A stretch of DNA of 64,000 nucleotides from Maricaulis maris MCS10 (lineage in GTDB: Bacteria > Pseudomonadota > Alphaproteobacteria > Caulobacterales > Maricaulaceae), in contig NC_008347.1 in the NCBI RefSeq assembly GCF_000014745.1, positions 2,558,001 to 2,622,000 on the forward strand. The letters run 5' to 3'. The first letter of the stretch is position 1, and the number at the start of each line of letters is the position of its first letter. A model generated the notes under the pieces. That model did not search any database. It worked only from the letters and a program-made list of their open reading frames with translations, and was not told the DNA's origin. This document shows positions 42,678-52,786 of this stretch, piece after piece. The translations under genes and the position numbers were made by a program.

Positions 42678-44591
42678 ATGGTCCGATCCGATTTGATGAC
42701 CGATCTTGCCCGTGGGATGCGCGCCTGGTGGGTCATCGGCCTGTTGGCAGCGCTTTCGGCCCTGGCCGGCGTCTTCACCCTGCCACCAATCGACCGTGAC
42801 GAAAGCCGCTATGCCCAGGCCACGGCGCAGATGCTCGAGACCGGCAATTACATCGAGATCAATTATCTCGACGAGCCGCGCAACAAGAAGCCGGTCGGCA
42901 TTTACTGGCTGCAGGCCGCTGCCGTCGCGCTGACCTCTGACGCCGGTGACCGCCAGATCTGGGCCTACCGCCTGCCGTCAGTGCTCGGCGCGATCCTGGC
43001 CGCGTTGGCCACCTTCTGGGCCGGGCAGCGACTGGTCGGTCGCGAAGCCGCTTTTGCCGGTGCCGCCCTGCTGGCAACCACCGTCCTGTTGGGCATAGAA
43101 GGCGGGATCGCCAAGACTGACGGGGTGTTGGTCGGTGTCACAACGCTGGCGATGGCCGCGCTGGCCAATGCGCGCAGCGGTGATCGGCCCGGCTGGCGGA
43201 CGGCCTTGCTGTTCTGGTCAGCCATCGGGCTGGGCGTATTGATCAAGGGGCCCGTCGCCCCGATGGTGGCCGGCGTGTCCGTCCTCACCCTGGTGGTCTG
43301 GGAGCGCAAGATCGCCTGGCTGAAACCGGTCCTGGTCTGGTGGGGACCGATCCTCACCGGCCTGATTGTCCTGCCCTGGCTGATCTCGATCCAGCTCGCA
43401 ACCGATGGAGCTTTCCTGCGCGACGCGCTCGTCGGAGATCTTGGTCCCAAGCTGGTGTCAGGCCATGAGCGACATGGGGGTCTTCCCGGCTATCATCTTC
43501 TGGTTCTTCCTGTGCTCTTCTTCCCGGCGACGCTCTTCCTCATCCCTGGCGCGGGTCGGATGGTTTCGGCGCTGCGAGGCGATGATGACCGCCTGGCTTC
43601 AGCCGCCCGTTTCCTGATCGCCTGGGCGGTCCCGACCTGGGTCCTGTTCGAGCTCCTGCCGACCAAGCTGCCTCACTACGTCCTGCCGCTCTATCCGGCG
43701 CTGGCACTGGCGGCAGGCTGGGGGCTGGTCGAGCTGGGCAAGGCCGCGCACTGGCAACGCTTGGCCGGCTGGGCCCTGTTCGCGATCGGCGCGGGCGTGT
43801 TCGCGATCTTTCTTCCCTATGTCTTCATCACCTATGGCAATAATGCCAGTTGGGACGCCATCCGCCTCGCCCAGGCCGGCTTTGAGGGCGGCTTCCAGTT
43901 GGGACTGGACCCATATGCCGCCGCCTGGGTGTTCGGATCGGGCGCGCTCTTCCTGGCCCTGTCAGCGGCGACCCTGACCACCGACCGGTTGCGCCCGGGC
44001 GTTCTGGCGCTTGTCTTTGCCGTCCTGTCCGGTTTGGGCTGGCAGGTCGCGGCGCGTTCGGGGGCGTTCGCTGAAGCTTATGCGGTCCGCCTGGCCGATC
44101 AGGTACGTGCCGCCCGGGCCTATTCGGAGACGATCACCGGCTTGTCGCCCGAGGACATCGTGACGGCCTCCAGCTTCACCGAACCCAGCCTCGCCTTCTC
44201 GCTGGGTTCGGACACGGTGTTGGGGACAACCGAAGAAGTCTTGGCCTTTGCCGAGGGCCGGGACGAGCCAACGATGTTGGTGCTGGACCTGTCACGGGAT
44301 GCGGAGCTACGGGCCGATCTGAGAACCGAGGCGCGTTCGGTCTATGAGTTGAGACTGGAAATGATCGCAACCGAATGGCGGCCTGAATTCTCTTCCCCTG
44401 TCCCGCAAGAGCCGCCTTGGATGGCGGCAGACCGCCTTCGCGGCGAGCGGCTCGCCTGGATGAGAGAATTGGGTGTCTGCCACCACACGCTTGCATCCGG
44501 CACCAATTACGCGCGTGGAACCAATACCGTGCTGGTTATCCTGTTCACCCGCTGCGCCCCAGAGGACACCCCCAATGACCCGCAAGATTGA
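42678..44591 (+). CDS. ArnT-like glycosyltransferase (GT-C, PMT family)
   Basis: About 637 residues with ten or more membrane helices and the GT-C catalytic loop PPIDRDESRYAQATAQML after the first helix. KTDGVLVGVTTLAM and LPTKLPHYVLPLYPALAL also fit the ArnT/PMT family. The C-terminal third is a periplasmic domain. ArnT moves aminoarabinose from a polyprenyl carrier onto lipid A; the sugar here is unknown. I chose ATG 42678; several upstream starts exist. The last 17 bases overlap the HMG-CoA lyase gene. Confidence 0.87.
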   Translation: MVRSDLMTDLARGMRAWWVIGLLAALSALAGVFTLPPIDRDESRYAQATAQMLETGNYIEINYLDEPRNKKPVGIYWLQAAAVALTSDAGDRQIWAYRLPSVLGAILAALATFWAGQRLVGREAAFAGAALLATTVLLGIEGGIAKTDGVLVGVTTLAMAALANARSGDRPGWRTALLFWSAIGLGVLIKGPVAPMVAGVSVLTLVVWERKIAWLKPVLVWWGPILTGLIVLPWLISIQLATDGAFLRDALVGDLGPKLVSGHERHGGLPGYHLLVLPVLFFPATLFLIPGAGRMVSALRGDDDRLASAARFLIAWAVPTWVLFELLPTKLPHYVLPLYPALALAAGWGLVELGKAAHWQRLAGWALFAIGAGVFAIFLPYVFITYGNNASWDAIRLAQAGFEGGFQLGLDPYAAAWVFGSGALFLALSAATLTTDRLRPGVLALVFAVLSGLGWQVAARSGAFAEAYAVRLADQVRAARAYSETITGLSPEDIVTASSFTEPSLAFSLGSDTVLGTTEEVLAFAEGRDEPTMLVLDLSRDAELRADLRTEARSVYELRLEMIATEWRPEFSSPVPQEPPWMAADRLRGERLAWMRELGVCHHTLASGTNYARGTNTVLVILFTRCAPEDTPNDPQD

Positions 44592-45486
44592 AATCGTTGA
44601 AGTCGGACCACGGGACGGGTTGCAGAATGATCCGGCGATGATGTCGACGGATACCAAGATCGAGTTCATCGAGCGTCTGGTCGCGGCCGGGGTGCGGCGC
44701 ATGGAGGCGGCGAGCTTTGTCCATCCCAAGCTGGTTCCGGCGATGGCCGACAGTGATGCTGTGATGCAGCGCGTGCCGCGTCAGGACGGGGTGAAATATA
44801 TCGGCCTGGCGCTCAATGAGCGCGGCATGCGGCGGGCGCTGGAGAACGGCTGTGACGAGGTCAATTACGTGATGGTCGCCTCGCCCGGCTTTGGTCTGAA
44901 GAACCAGAACGCCACGCCGGACGAGACCGCCGACCTGTTCGACCGGATTGCCGTGCTGGCCCATGATGAGGGTGTGCCGGTCTCGGTGACGGTATCGGTG
45001 GCCTTTGGCGACCCGTTTGACGGCGAGGTCGACGCCAATGTCGTGGCTCAACTCGCCGCCCGAGCAAAAGCGGCGGGCGCGGTCGAGTTCGCGATGGGCG
45101 ACACGATCGGTGTGGCCGATCCTTGGGCGGTTCGCCGGATGCTGGACCTTGTTCGCGCGCAAAGCGGTGACATGAAAATCCGCATGCATTTCCACAACAC
45201 GCGCAATACGGCCATGGCCAATATCTACGCTGCGGTGGAAGCCGGCGTCGATGTGATCGACGCCTCGGTCGGCGGCATTGGCGGCTGTCCGTTCGCCCCG
45301 GCGGCGACCGGCAATGTGGCGACCGAGGATGTGGTCTACATGCTCGAACGCGGCGGTTTCGAAACCGGGCTCGACCTCGGCAAGCTGATCGAAACGGCCA
45401 AATGGCTGGAAAGCGACGGGTTGAAACACCCGGTCGACAGCGCCCTGTCTAGAGCGGGCGGTTTTCCGACACCGGCGCCGAGCTAG
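44575..45486 (+). CDS. Hydroxymethylglutaryl-CoA lyase
   Basis: A 303-residue TIM-barrel lyase splitting HMG-CoA to acetoacetate and acetyl-CoA, the end of leucine catabolism. EVGPRDGLQND carries the catalytic Asp/Arg. MEAASFVHPKLVPAMAD, the metal ligands in MHFHNTRN and the cysteine loop GGIGGCPFAPAATGN complete the family pattern. ATG 44575 lies inside the end of the ArnT-like gene (17-base overlap). Other leucine-degradation genes are absent nearby, so its placement among glycan genes is probably incidental. Its 3' end overlaps the convergent glycosyltransferase by 38 bases. Confidence 0.94.
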   Translation: MTRKIEIVEVGPRDGLQNDPAMMSTDTKIEFIERLVAAGVRRMEAASFVHPKLVPAMADSDAVMQRVPRQDGVKYIGLALNERGMRRALENGCDEVNYVMVASPGFGLKNQNATPDETADLFDRIAVLAHDEGVPVSVTVSVAFGDPFDGEVDANVVAQLAARAKAAGAVEFAMGDTIGVADPWAVRRMLDLVRAQSGDMKIRMHFHNTRNTAMANIYAAVEAGVDVIDASVGGIGGCPFAPAATGNVATEDVVYMLERGGFETGLDLGKLIETAKWLESDGLKHPVDSALSRAGGFPTPAPS

Positions 45487-46522
45487 TCGCTTTTGATGAC
45501 CGACCGTCAGGCTGCTGCCTGGCGCGATGCGTCTCAAGCCGGCGCAAGCGGGCAAAGGCCTTGCGGCGACGGGTGACCAGTCGGAGCTGGTCGCGAATCT
45601 GGATCATGGTGATCCGGCCCCAGATCGCTCCGAAAATCGGGCCGATCATCGCCATGGTGGTCAGCCGCTCGAGAGCGCCGGGATAGTATTTCCAGAAATA
45701 CTTGATGAAGCCGAGCGCCTTGTGGGTCTCGACGAAGAAGGGGCTGGACTGGCTGGTCCCGCCATAATGAACGATCGACGCCCGCGGTTCGAACCACACC
45801 GTGCCACCGCATTCGCGCACCTTGCGGCAGATGTCGATATCCTCGACATGCAGGAAATAGCGCTCGTCAAAGCCACCCATCTGCAGGAATCCGCGCCGCG
45901 GCATCAGCATGGCAGCCCCGGAGACGACCGGAACGGGCACGATTTCGTCGGGCAATTCTTCTTTTTCCAGATGCATCCCCTTGAAGGCCGGGATGAAGCG
46001 GTCGAGCCCCAGAAAGGCGATCATTGCCGATCGCGGCGTCAATTCTCCGCGGCGCCCACCGCGTTGCTCGCTGCCGTCCGGATTGGTGATCCGCGCGCCG
46101 ACCGCCCAGATGCTGTCGCCGAGCTCACCGGCCGAGCGTTTCAGTCGACTTGCCACGCCCTTGGCCAGCACAGCGTCGGGATTGAGGAATAGCACGACAT
46201 CCCCGCTCGCCCGTTGCGCACCAATATTGCAGCCGCGAGCGAAACCCAGATTCGATCCGGTTTCGACCAGCACGAAATTATCCTTGTCAGCGGCCATGGC
46301 GCGCAAGGACTGGATCAGTTCGGGCGGATTTCCGTGATTGACGAGAACGAATTCATCAACGCCCGGCGCTGCGAGGATTGAAGCAACAGCCTCAATCAGG
46401 CGCGGGCCGGTCTGCCATGAAACAGTGACGACACTCAGGCGTGGCTGATCGGTCGCGCCCGTTTCCGGGCTGCGAGGAAGAACACGCTCGTTGCTGCCAA
46501 CGCCACTGTCCCTTGGTGCCAT
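45449..46522 (-). CDS. Family 2 glycosyltransferase (WbbL/rhamnosyltransferase-like)
   Basis: 357 residues. The GT-A domain starts near residue 28 (RLSVVTVSWQTGPRLIEAV), with the ETGSNLGFARGCNIG motif, the DxD-like LFLNPDAVLAKG and the late DERYFLHVEDIDICRKV containing the catalytic acid. A C-terminal amphipathic region follows. Members transfer rhamnose or related sugars in O-antigen or cell-surface glycans. The only plausible start, ATG 46522, gives an 88-base overlap with the upstream O-antigen ligase gene on the same strand. Confidence 0.87.
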   Translation of the reverse strand: MAPRDSGVGSNERVLPRSPETGATDQPRLSVVTVSWQTGPRLIEAVASILAAPGVDEFVLVNHGNPPELIQSLRAMAADKDNFVLVETGSNLGFARGCNIGAQRASGDVVLFLNPDAVLAKGVASRLKRSAGELGDSIWAVGARITNPDGSEQRGGRRGELTPRSAMIAFLGLDRFIPAFKGMHLEKEELPDEIVPVPVVSGAAMLMPRRGFLQMGGFDERYFLHVEDIDICRKVRECGGTVWFEPRASIVHYGGTSQSSPFFVETHKALGFIKYFWKYYPGALERLTTMAMIGPIFGAIWGRITMIQIRDQLRLVTRRRKAFARLRRLETHRARQQPDGRSSKATSSAPVSENRPL

Positions 46523-47673
46523 TCCTGCCAGACCCCGTAGGAGAAAACTATCAGAGACACGTAAACCACGACCACCCAGGCCACGCCAACAGCCTGCAAC
46601 CGCGAGAGCTGTTGTGCGGCGGCGATCCGTCCCCCCAAAGCGACAAGTACGCCAGCCAATAGCGCGGCTCCGACCGCCCCGGTCTCAAGCCAGACGTGCA
46701 GAGTGGCATTGTGTGGGTGCATCGGCAAGGCCTCGACACTATGCAACTCGCCGAACGCAAACACTTCGGCCTCCCCGTTAAGTGGCCGGGAAGCATCAAG
46801 GCCATAGCCGAACCACGGCTGTTCGCGGATCAGATCACCGGTATAGCTCCATATCTGCAGCCGCCACTCAAACGATGCGGGCAGAGCAGAGCGCCAACTG
46901 TCAGGTATCACATCGATAAGGCCGGGCATGATGAGAGGCAGCACGATGACGCCGCCAGCCAGCAGACCGAACAGGCTGGCCAGCATCGTCCGCGGCCAGA
47001 ACGCCGTCAGCAACGCTGCAACCGAGCCCAGCACGAACGCGACCATGTTCACTTGCGTCTCGAAGCTGAAAGCGGCAACGCCTGCCAGCAACATCACGAC
47101 AATTCCGACAACGGGCCCGCCCTCTCGCCAGCTGATCAGGGCGACCGGCATGCTCAATAACAGGAGCGGTACCGCAGCGTGACCCAGGCTGCGATTGACG
47201 AGAACGTCGATGCTGAATTCGGACAGGTCGTGATGCTCCTCGGCGCCCAGCTTGAAGCCGCGTGTTGCAGCTCCGTCAAACACCGTCTCGGAAAACAGGA
47301 ACAGGCCCAACGCGATCACCGCGAACAGCATGGCCGCTTCGATACGACGCTGCCACGGCCCGTCGACCTGCCCGACCCGGATCGCGAACAGGATGTAAAG
47401 CGGAACGCCGAGCCCGGTTCGCCAGATCTGGCCAGGATCATCGTGCGGCGACCACAGATAGCTGATAAGGGCCCAGCCCAGGAAACCGGCCGCAACAAAC
47501 AGCGCCCAAGGTGGCCGTTCGGGTCGCCAGAAGGACGTATGGACCGGAAAGGCAAGGATCGCGAGTAACGACACCCAGGGCGCAATCATCAAGCTGCCGG
47601 CGACCCCGAACGGGAAGGCAAAGGCAAAGGCCAACAGGCCTGCCCATCCCGCTCGGGTTTCGCCACGCTGCAT
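46435..47673 (-). CDS. O-antigen ligase/polymerase family membrane protein
   Basis: 412 residues with about ten to twelve membrane helices. The signature region of Wzy_C/WaaL lies late in the protein: LIREQPWFGYGLDASRPLNGE and LPMHPHNATLHVWLETGAVGAAL with the conserved His. An earlier periplasmic Arg-rich loop (NRSLGHAAV) also fits. The protein would ligate or polymerise a polyprenyl-linked polysaccharide. The GT2 gene overlaps its 3' end. Ligase and polymerase cannot be distinguished by sequence here. Confidence 0.85.
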   Translation of the reverse strand: MQRGETRAGWAGLLAFAFAFPFGVAGSLMIAPWVSLLAILAFPVHTSFWRPERPPWALFVAAGFLGWALISYLWSPHDDPGQIWRTGLGVPLYILFAIRVGQVDGPWQRRIEAAMLFAVIALGLFLFSETVFDGAATRGFKLGAEEHHDLSEFSIDVLVNRSLGHAAVPLLLLSMPVALISWREGGPVVGIVVMLLAGVAAFSFETQVNMVAFVLGSVAALLTAFWPRTMLASLFGLLAGGVIVLPLIMPGLIDVIPDSWRSALPASFEWRLQIWSYTGDLIREQPWFGYGLDASRPLNGEAEVFAFGELHSVEALPMHPHNATLHVWLETGAVGAALLAGVLVALGGRIAAAQQLSRLQAVGVAWVVVVYVSLIVFSYGVWQEWHQGTVALAATSVFFLAARKRARPISHA

Positions 47674-47688
47674 CGCGGTTTCCTGTAC

Positions 47689-49623
47689 CTAGACGCGCTT
47701 GAGGTCGGGCGCCTTGGCGTCCTCGCTCAAGCGGGCAATGGCGTCGGCGAGCGACAGGATTTCCTGTGTCTTGCCGCCTTCGCCAAGGAAGCGCAGGGCC
47801 AGCGTGCCGTCCTCGGCTTCCTTGCGACCGACAACAGCGATCACCGGCACCTTGCCGACCGAATGCTCGCGAACCTTATAGTTGATCTTTTCGTTGCGCA
47901 GATCGGTCTCGGCATGGAGCCCGGCCTTCACCATCGCGGCCTTGACCTCTTCGGCATAGCCATCGGCATCCGACGTGATCGTGGCGATCACGACCTGACG
48001 CGGTGCCAGCCAGAAGGGCAGCTTGCCGGCATAGCTTTCGATCAACACGCCGAGGAAACGCTCCAGCGAGCCGAGAATGGCCCGGTGCAGCATGACCGGG
48101 CGGTGCTTCTCGCTGTCATCGCCAATAAAGCTGGCGTCGAGGCGCTCCGGCAGGTTGAAGTCGCACTGGATCGTACCCGTCTGCCATTCGCGGCCGATCG
48201 CATCCTTGACCACAAAGTCGAGCTTGGGTCCGTAGAAGGCGCCATCACCCGGATTGTATTCATAGTCGAGACCTGAGGCTTCGGCCGCGGCCTTGAGCGA
48301 GGCTTCCGCCTGGTCCCAGACCTCGTCCGAACCAACCCGCTGTTCGGGGCGATCAGAGAACTTGATGCGGGGCTCCTCGAAACCGAAATCGGCATAAACG
48401 GATTTCAGAAGCTCACAGAAGTCGCTGACTTCCGCCGTGATCTGGTCGCTGGTACAGAAAATGTGCGCGTCGTCCTGCACAAAGCCGCGCACCCGCATCA
48501 GACCGTGCAGCGAGCCGGACGGCTCATAACGGTGACACGAGCCGAATTCGGCCATGCGCAAGGGCAGGTCGCGATAGGATTTCTGGCCCTGATTGAAGAC
48601 CTGGACGTGACAGGGGCAGTTCATTGGCTTCACGGCCAGGACTTTTTCTTCCTGGTCGATCGAGGAGATGAACATGTTCTCGCGATACTTGTCCCAGTGG
48701 CCCGAAGCTTCCCAGAACTTGCGATCCATCAATTGCGGCGTCCGGATCTCGACATAGCCGGCAGCCTCGAGGCGGCGACGCATATAGCTGGTCACCGTGC
48801 GATAGAGCCGCCAGCCATTGGGATGCCAGAACACCTGGCCCTGGGCTTCTTCCTGGAAATGGAAGAGTTCCATCTGCTTGCCGAGTTTGCGGTGGTCGCG
48901 CTTCTCGGCCTCTTCGATACGATGCAGATGCGCCTTGAGCTGTTTGTCATCGGCCCAGGCCGTGCCGTAGATCCGCTGCAGCATGGCGTTGCGGTGATCG
49001 CCGCGCCAATAAGCGCCGGCTACCTTCATCAGCTTAAACGCCTTGCCGATCTTGCCCGTCGAGGGCAAATGCGGCCCGAGGCAGAGATCAAACCACTCGC
49101 CCTGACGATAGATGGTGATCGTCTCGTCTTCCGGCAGATCGCGGATCAGCTCGGCCTTGTAGGCCTCACCCATCTCTTCGAACTTGGCGATGGCGTCATT
49201 GCGGTCCCAGACTTCGCGCTCGAAGGGCAGGTCGGCATCGACAATCTCGCCCATGCGCTTTTCGATCGCCTCGAAATCTTCCGGCGTAAAAGGTTCGCTG
49301 CGGGCGAAGTCGTAATAGAAGCCATCCTCGATGGCCGGGCCGATCGTGACCTGCGTGCCGGGGAAGAGGTCCTGTACCGCCTGGGCGAGAATGTGGGCCG
49401 TGTCGTGGCGGATCACCTCGAGGGCCTTGTCATCCTTGCGCGTGATGATGGCCACCTGGGCATCACCATCGAGCGGACGCTTCAGGTCCCAGTCCTGACC
49501 ATCCACCGTCGCGATGATGGCGGCCTTGGCGAGGGATTTGGAGATATCCGCCGCGAGGTCCAGCGGGGAAGCGCCATCGGGCAATTCGCGTTTGGATCCG
49601 TCGGGAAGCGTCACATTGATCAT
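47689..49623 (-). CDS. thrS: Threonyl-tRNA synthetase
   Basis: About 644 residues. The TGS domain ([19 protein letters not shown]), the editing domain ([17 protein letters not shown] with the metal-type His residues), the class II catalytic core (motif 2 region [22 protein letters not shown]; zinc Cys in [12 protein letters not shown]) and the anticodon-binding domain ([10 protein letters not shown]...) follow in order. ATG 49623 is preferred; a GTG at 49629 overlaps the yidD stop and is possible. yidD lies immediately upstream. Confidence 0.97.
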   Translation of the reverse strand: MINVTLPDGSKRELPDGASPLDLAADISKSLAKAAIIATVDGQDWDLKRPLDGDAQVAIITRKDDKALEVIRHDTAHILAQAVQDLFPGTQVTIGPAIEDGFYYDFARSEPFTPEDFEAIEKRMGEIVDADLPFEREVWDRNDAIAKFEEMGEAYKAELIRDLPEDETITIYRQGEWFDLCLGPHLPSTGKIGKAFKLMKVAGAYWRGDHRNAMLQRIYGTAWADDKQLKAHLHRIEEAEKRDHRKLGKQMELFHFQEEAQGQVFWHPNGWRLYRTVTSYMRRRLEAAGYVEIRTPQLMDRKFWEASGHWDKYRENMFISSIDQEEKVLAVKPMNCPCHVQVFNQGQKSYRDLPLRMAEFGSCHRYEPSGSLHGLMRVRGFVQDDAHIFCTSDQITAEVSDFCELLKSVYADFGFEEPRIKFSDRPEQRVGSDEVWDQAEASLKAAAEASGLDYEYNPGDGAFYGPKLDFVVKDAIGREWQTGTIQCDFNLPERLDASFIGDDSEKHRPVMLHRAILGSLERFLGVLIESYAGKLPFWLAPRQVVIATITSDADGYAEEVKAAMVKAGLHAETDLRNEKINYKVREHSVGKVPVIAVVGRKEAEDGTLALRFLGEGGKTQEILSLADAIARLSEDAKAPDLKRV

Positions 49624-49625
49624 TG

Positions 49626-49994
49626 TCACATGTCCTTGTCGTCGGCGCGGTCTGCCGGCGGAAGCCTGTCATCCGTCATGCGTCCCGGTTTCGATCTGAA
49701 TCGCCAGACCGCCCACCAGGGCGCTTCATTTTGTTCGCGCGGGGCCGGATCGACACCGAATGTGCCGCCGGGCCGGCATCGGCCCAGCCGCCCCAGCGTC
49801 AACCAGCCGCCGCGCCAGGGTCCTTGGGCGCGGATCGCGTCCATGGAGTAATGCGAGCAGGTTGGTTCATGCCGGCAGCGGATACCAAGGGCATAAAAAA
49901 CCGGTGACAGGGTCAGCTGATAGGCACGAAGTCCAATCAGCATGATGCCGGCAACCGGGCTTTCCAGCCCCCATTTCCGTTCGCGTGAACGCAT
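49626..49994 (-). CDS. yidD: Membrane protein insertion efficiency factor YidD
   Basis: 122 residues; the YidD core is short: an amphipathic helix ([19 protein letters not shown]), then the conserved cysteine region [41 protein letters not shown]. The rest is a divergent basic tail. YidD assists YidC-dependent insertion in the inner membrane. The stop overlaps the GTG alternative start of thrS, so the two are translated together. The order iscU-like, yidD, thrS is widespread in Alphaproteobacteria. Confidence 0.95.
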   Translation of the reverse strand: MRSRERKWGLESPVAGIMLIGLRAYQLTLSPVFYALGIRCRHEPTCSHYSMDAIRAQGPWRGGWLTLGRLGRCRPGGTFGVDPAPREQNEAPWWAVWRFRSKPGRMTDDRLPPADRADDKDM

Positions 49995-50142
49995 ATGGAA
50001 TCAAGCCTTTTAACGCCGCCGTGCGCGCTGTCCACTGTGGACATGAAGCGCGTTTCGCGGACCGCAGTAAAGTATCGGGGTGAGGTTGCTTGCCTTGCGG
50101 ACCGTCCACCGCACCCTGCCGGCGCGGCAGGAGCGGACGGCC

Positions 50143-50607
50143 CTAGCCAGTCAGCGGGGTGTTTTGCGGTGTGGCCGCGCGGCCGCGCGTCGCAGTGGCC
50201 GCAGCGTCAACAACAGCCTCAAAGGCCAGCATGATCGACTGGTGCCGGGCCGGATAGGCGCGCGCGCTTTCCAGCAGGGCCAGTTCAGCGAAGCGCCCTT
50301 TTGGCGCCGGCTTGCCCTGTTTCAACATCGCCTTGAGCTGGTCACGGGCCATGACGAGGTCTTTCTGGGACGCGCCGATCACATGGCGACCGAGAATGGC
50401 CGCGGAGGCCTGGCCCAGGGCACAGGCCTTCACACGCAGCGCCAGGTCACCAACCCGGGTCCCGGCCATGGCGATATCAACCTCGATCTCCGATCCGCAC
50501 AGCCGCGATACCTTGCGGGCAGACGCGTGCGGCCGGGCGAGACGCCCGATACGCGGAATATCCGCAGCCAGCCGCAGGACGGCGTTGGAGTAGAGATCAT
50601 TGCTCAT
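50143..50607 (-). CDS. IscU/NifU-like iron-sulfur scaffold family protein
   Basis: A 154-residue protein with the NifU_N/IscU fold: LAADIPRIGRLARPHASARKVSRLCGSEIEVD with one Cys, KACALGQASAAILGRHVIGAS with a second Cys and a late LESARAYPARHQSIMLAFEAVVDA where canonical IscU has its third Cys (here an Ala-Arg-His context). The family is common in Alphaproteobacteria upstream of yidD and thrS. Cluster assembly is inferred from homology, and the altered third ligand position fits this subfamily. The 148 bases before yidD hold no gene. Confidence 0.85.
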   Translation of the reverse strand: MSNDLYSNAVLRLAADIPRIGRLARPHASARKVSRLCGSEIEVDIAMAGTRVGDLALRVKACALGQASAAILGRHVIGASQKDLVMARDQLKAMLKQGKPAPKGRFAELALLESARAYPARHQSIMLAFEAVVDAAATATRGRAATPQNTPLTG

Positions 50608-50683
50608 GTCGGCGACAATTTAGGGAGAAATGCCCCGCGGCGCCAGCGCGATGATTGTCGCAGCCCCGGCAGCCTCCGCGCCG

Positions 50684-50929
50684 TCAGGCCCCGGCGTAGG
50701 TTTTCCCGGTCCGTCCGGCGACCCGGCGAATACCGTCGGCCTCAAACGGGCTGGGGCCGAGATCATCCACCGAGGCGACCGTCGCAACGGCGATATCCTG
50801 CAGCGCCGCGGCGGCCCGGGCGAGGATCTCAGCCTCAACGGCATCGGGCGCCAATACCTTGAAGGTGATGCAATACTCCCCGGCGGCATCGCAACCGGTC
50901 AGAACCACATCAAATCGACGCGTCGCCAT
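50684..50929 (-). CDS. Small protein, paralogue of its upstream neighbour
   Basis: 81 residues without signal or membrane span, starting at ATG 50929. Its pattern (FDVVLTGCDAAGEYCITFKVLAPDAVEAEILARAAAA ... IRRVAGRTGKTYAGA) aligns along its length with the gene at 50995-51264. Both share an initial beta strand, DAxGE, VxAxDAxxAxxLAxxAA and a terminal V-GRT-x-TY. This looks like a tandem duplication. The function is unknown; it lies between cysS and the IscU-like gene on the same strand. Confidence 0.65.
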   Translation of the reverse strand: MATRRFDVVLTGCDAAGEYCITFKVLAPDAVEAEILARAAAALQDIAVATVASVDDLGPSPFEADGIRRVAGRTGKTYAGA

Positions 50930-50994
50930 CGAACACTCCCACCTGCACTGACCCGATCACGGTCCCGCCGGGCCAGCTGCAGCTTCGCACACGC

Positions 50995-51264
50995 TCAGTC
51001 GATGTCGAAATCATCCTCGTCGAGATAGGTCGGCTCGGTCCGGCCCAGCACTTCGGGGATGTCGCCCAGTGGTTCGTCGCCCTCTTCCGGTTCCGGCTCC
51101 CAGGCATCCTCGATCTCGACCGCCCAGAAGCCTTCCGACAGGGCCGCGCCCTCGGCCAGTTTTGCAGCAGCATCGGCATCGGCAGCGACGACGCCGTAGG
51201 AGACAAAACATTCTCCCACGGCGTCCTCGGCCTGAAGCATCACATTGAAGCCCTTGAGTGCCAT
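50995..51264 (-). CDS. Small acidic protein, paralogue of its downstream neighbour
   Basis: 89 residues from ATG 51264, 4 bases after the cysS stop, so it is likely translated in the cysS transcript. It begins MALKGFNVMLQAEDAVGECFVSYGVVA and has ADADAAAKLAEGAA, a strongly acidic middle (WEPEPEEGDEP) and VLGRTEPTYLDEDD. The N-terminal and C-terminal patterns match the smaller gene at 50684-50929. No known domain is recognised. Confidence 0.7.
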   Translation of the reverse strand: MALKGFNVMLQAEDAVGECFVSYGVVAADADAAAKLAEGAALSEGFWAVEIEDAWEPEPEEGDEPLGDIPEVLGRTEPTYLDEDDFDID

Positions 51265-51268
51265 CGCC

Positions 51269-52654
51269 CTAGTCCAGCTTGCGCCAGGTCGAGCCTTCCG
51301 GCCCATCATCGACCTGGACCTTCAAGGCATTGAGCTCGTCGCGAACGGCATCGGCGGTCGGCCAGTCCTTCTCTTCCCGCGCCGTCTGGCGACGCACGAT
51401 CAGATCATCGATCCTGGCCCGTTCGGCCGGGTCGAGATCGGTCAGGCCGAACCAGGCATCGGGATCGGCCTGACCGAGACCGAGCATGCCCGCTGCGGCA
51501 AGAAGCTCACCCTTGGCCTGCGCCTTTTCGACATCGCTCAACGCCTTGTTGGCATTGCCGGCGAGCTGGAAGAGCTCTGACAGGGCCTTGGGCGTGTTGA
51601 GATCATCGTGCAGCGCTTCGAGAAAAGCCGGCGGCACATCGCTCGGCGCGGCTTCGATCTCGCCGAGGCGGCGCAGCACGCCGTAGATCCGGTCGAGCGA
51701 GCGCCGCGTCTTGGCCAGCAGGTCTGCCGTCCAGGTCAGCGGCGCGCGGTAATGCGCCGTCAGCAAAGCATAGCGCAGCACCTCACCCGGATAGTCCTTG
51801 ATGAGATCGTGGACGAGCTGAACATTGCCCAGCGACTTGGACATCTTGTCGGTGCCCATGGTCAGAAAACCATTGTGCAGCCAGTAATTGGCCATGGGCG
51901 CGCCCTTGTGGGCGCAGACCGACTGGGCAATCTCGTTCTCATGGTGCGGGAAGACCAGGTCAGTGCCGCCGCCATGGATGTCGATCGTCTTGCCCAGATG
52001 CTTCTCGCTCATGGCCGAGCATTCGAGGTGCCAGCCCGGACGGCCACGACCCCAGGGACTGTCCCAGCCCGGCTCGTCATCCTTGGCCGGTTTCCACAGC
52101 ACGAAATCAGCCGGGCTGCGCTTGTAGCTGGCCACTTCAACCCGCGCCCCGGCGATCATGTCGTCGAGGTCACGGTTGGAGAGACGGCCATACTTCTCAT
52201 AGGACGACACGTCGAACAGGACATGGCCGTCGGCCTCGTAGGCGTGACCGCTATAGACGAGGTTTTGCACCATGCCGATCATTTCGGGGATGTGGTCGGT
52301 GGCATGCGGCTCGATGGTCGGCAGGGTGACGCCCAGCGCGCCCATATCGGCGCGGTAGATGTCGGCATAATGCGAGGTGATGTCCTCGATGGGCTTGCCG
52401 CTTTCACGCGCCGTCTCGATGATCTTGTCGTCGACATCGGTGATGTTGCGGGCATAGATCACCTGGTCCTCGCCATAGAGGCGGCGAAGGACGCGAAACA
52501 GCGTGTCGAAGACGACCGCCGGGCGGGCATTGCCGATATGGGCGTAGGAATAGACGGTCGGTCCGCAGACATACATCGTCACCCGGCCAGGATCGGTCGG
52601 TTCGAAGTCGCGCTTGCGGCGCGCCATCGTGTCGAAAAGGGTGAGCGAAGTCAT
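51269..52654 (-). CDS. cysS: Cysteinyl-tRNA synthetase
   Basis: A 461-residue class I synthetase. Zinc ligand Cys in [19 protein letters not shown], which also carries the HIGH-like motif (HIGN), [13 protein letters not shown] with Cys/His zinc ligands, [17 protein letters not shown] and the KMSKS motif in [11 protein letters not shown] are all present. The C-terminal helical anticodon-recognition part ends [27 protein letters not shown] 52654 gives the normal N terminus; 20 upstream codons in frame are not conserved-looking. A small gene follows after 4 bases. Confidence 0.97.
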   Translation of the reverse strand: MTSLTLFDTMARRKRDFEPTDPGRVTMYVCGPTVYSYAHIGNARPAVVFDTLFRVLRRLYGEDQVIYARNITDVDDKIIETARESGKPIEDITSHYADIYRADMGALGVTLPTIEPHATDHIPEMIGMVQNLVYSGHAYEADGHVLFDVSSYEKYGRLSNRDLDDMIAGARVEVASYKRSPADFVLWKPAKDDEPGWDSPWGRGRPGWHLECSAMSEKHLGKTIDIHGGGTDLVFPHHENEIAQSVCAHKGAPMANYWLHNGFLTMGTDKMSKSLGNVQLVHDLIKDYPGEVLRYALLTAHYRAPLTWTADLLAKTRRSLDRIYGVLRRLGEIEAAPSDVPPAFLEALHDDLNTPKALSELFQLAGNANKALSDVEKAQAKGELLAAAGMLGLGQADPDAWFGLTDLDPAERARIDDLIVRRQTAREEKDWPTADAVRDELNALKVQVDDGPEGSTWRKLD

Positions 52655-52786
52655 GGGGAAACCCGTCTTTGGTCTGGTGTGATACTGAAATATTCCGCGC
52701 CGTATGCGACCCAATCATTGGAAATCGCGCGCGGACCGCCTAAATACCCGCAAGTGCGCAAGCGCGAAAGCAGAGGATAACAGGTG

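Noticed and set aside
48463-49851. 462-codon open frame on the plus strand
   Set aside because: Antisense to thrS and yidD, both unmistakable.
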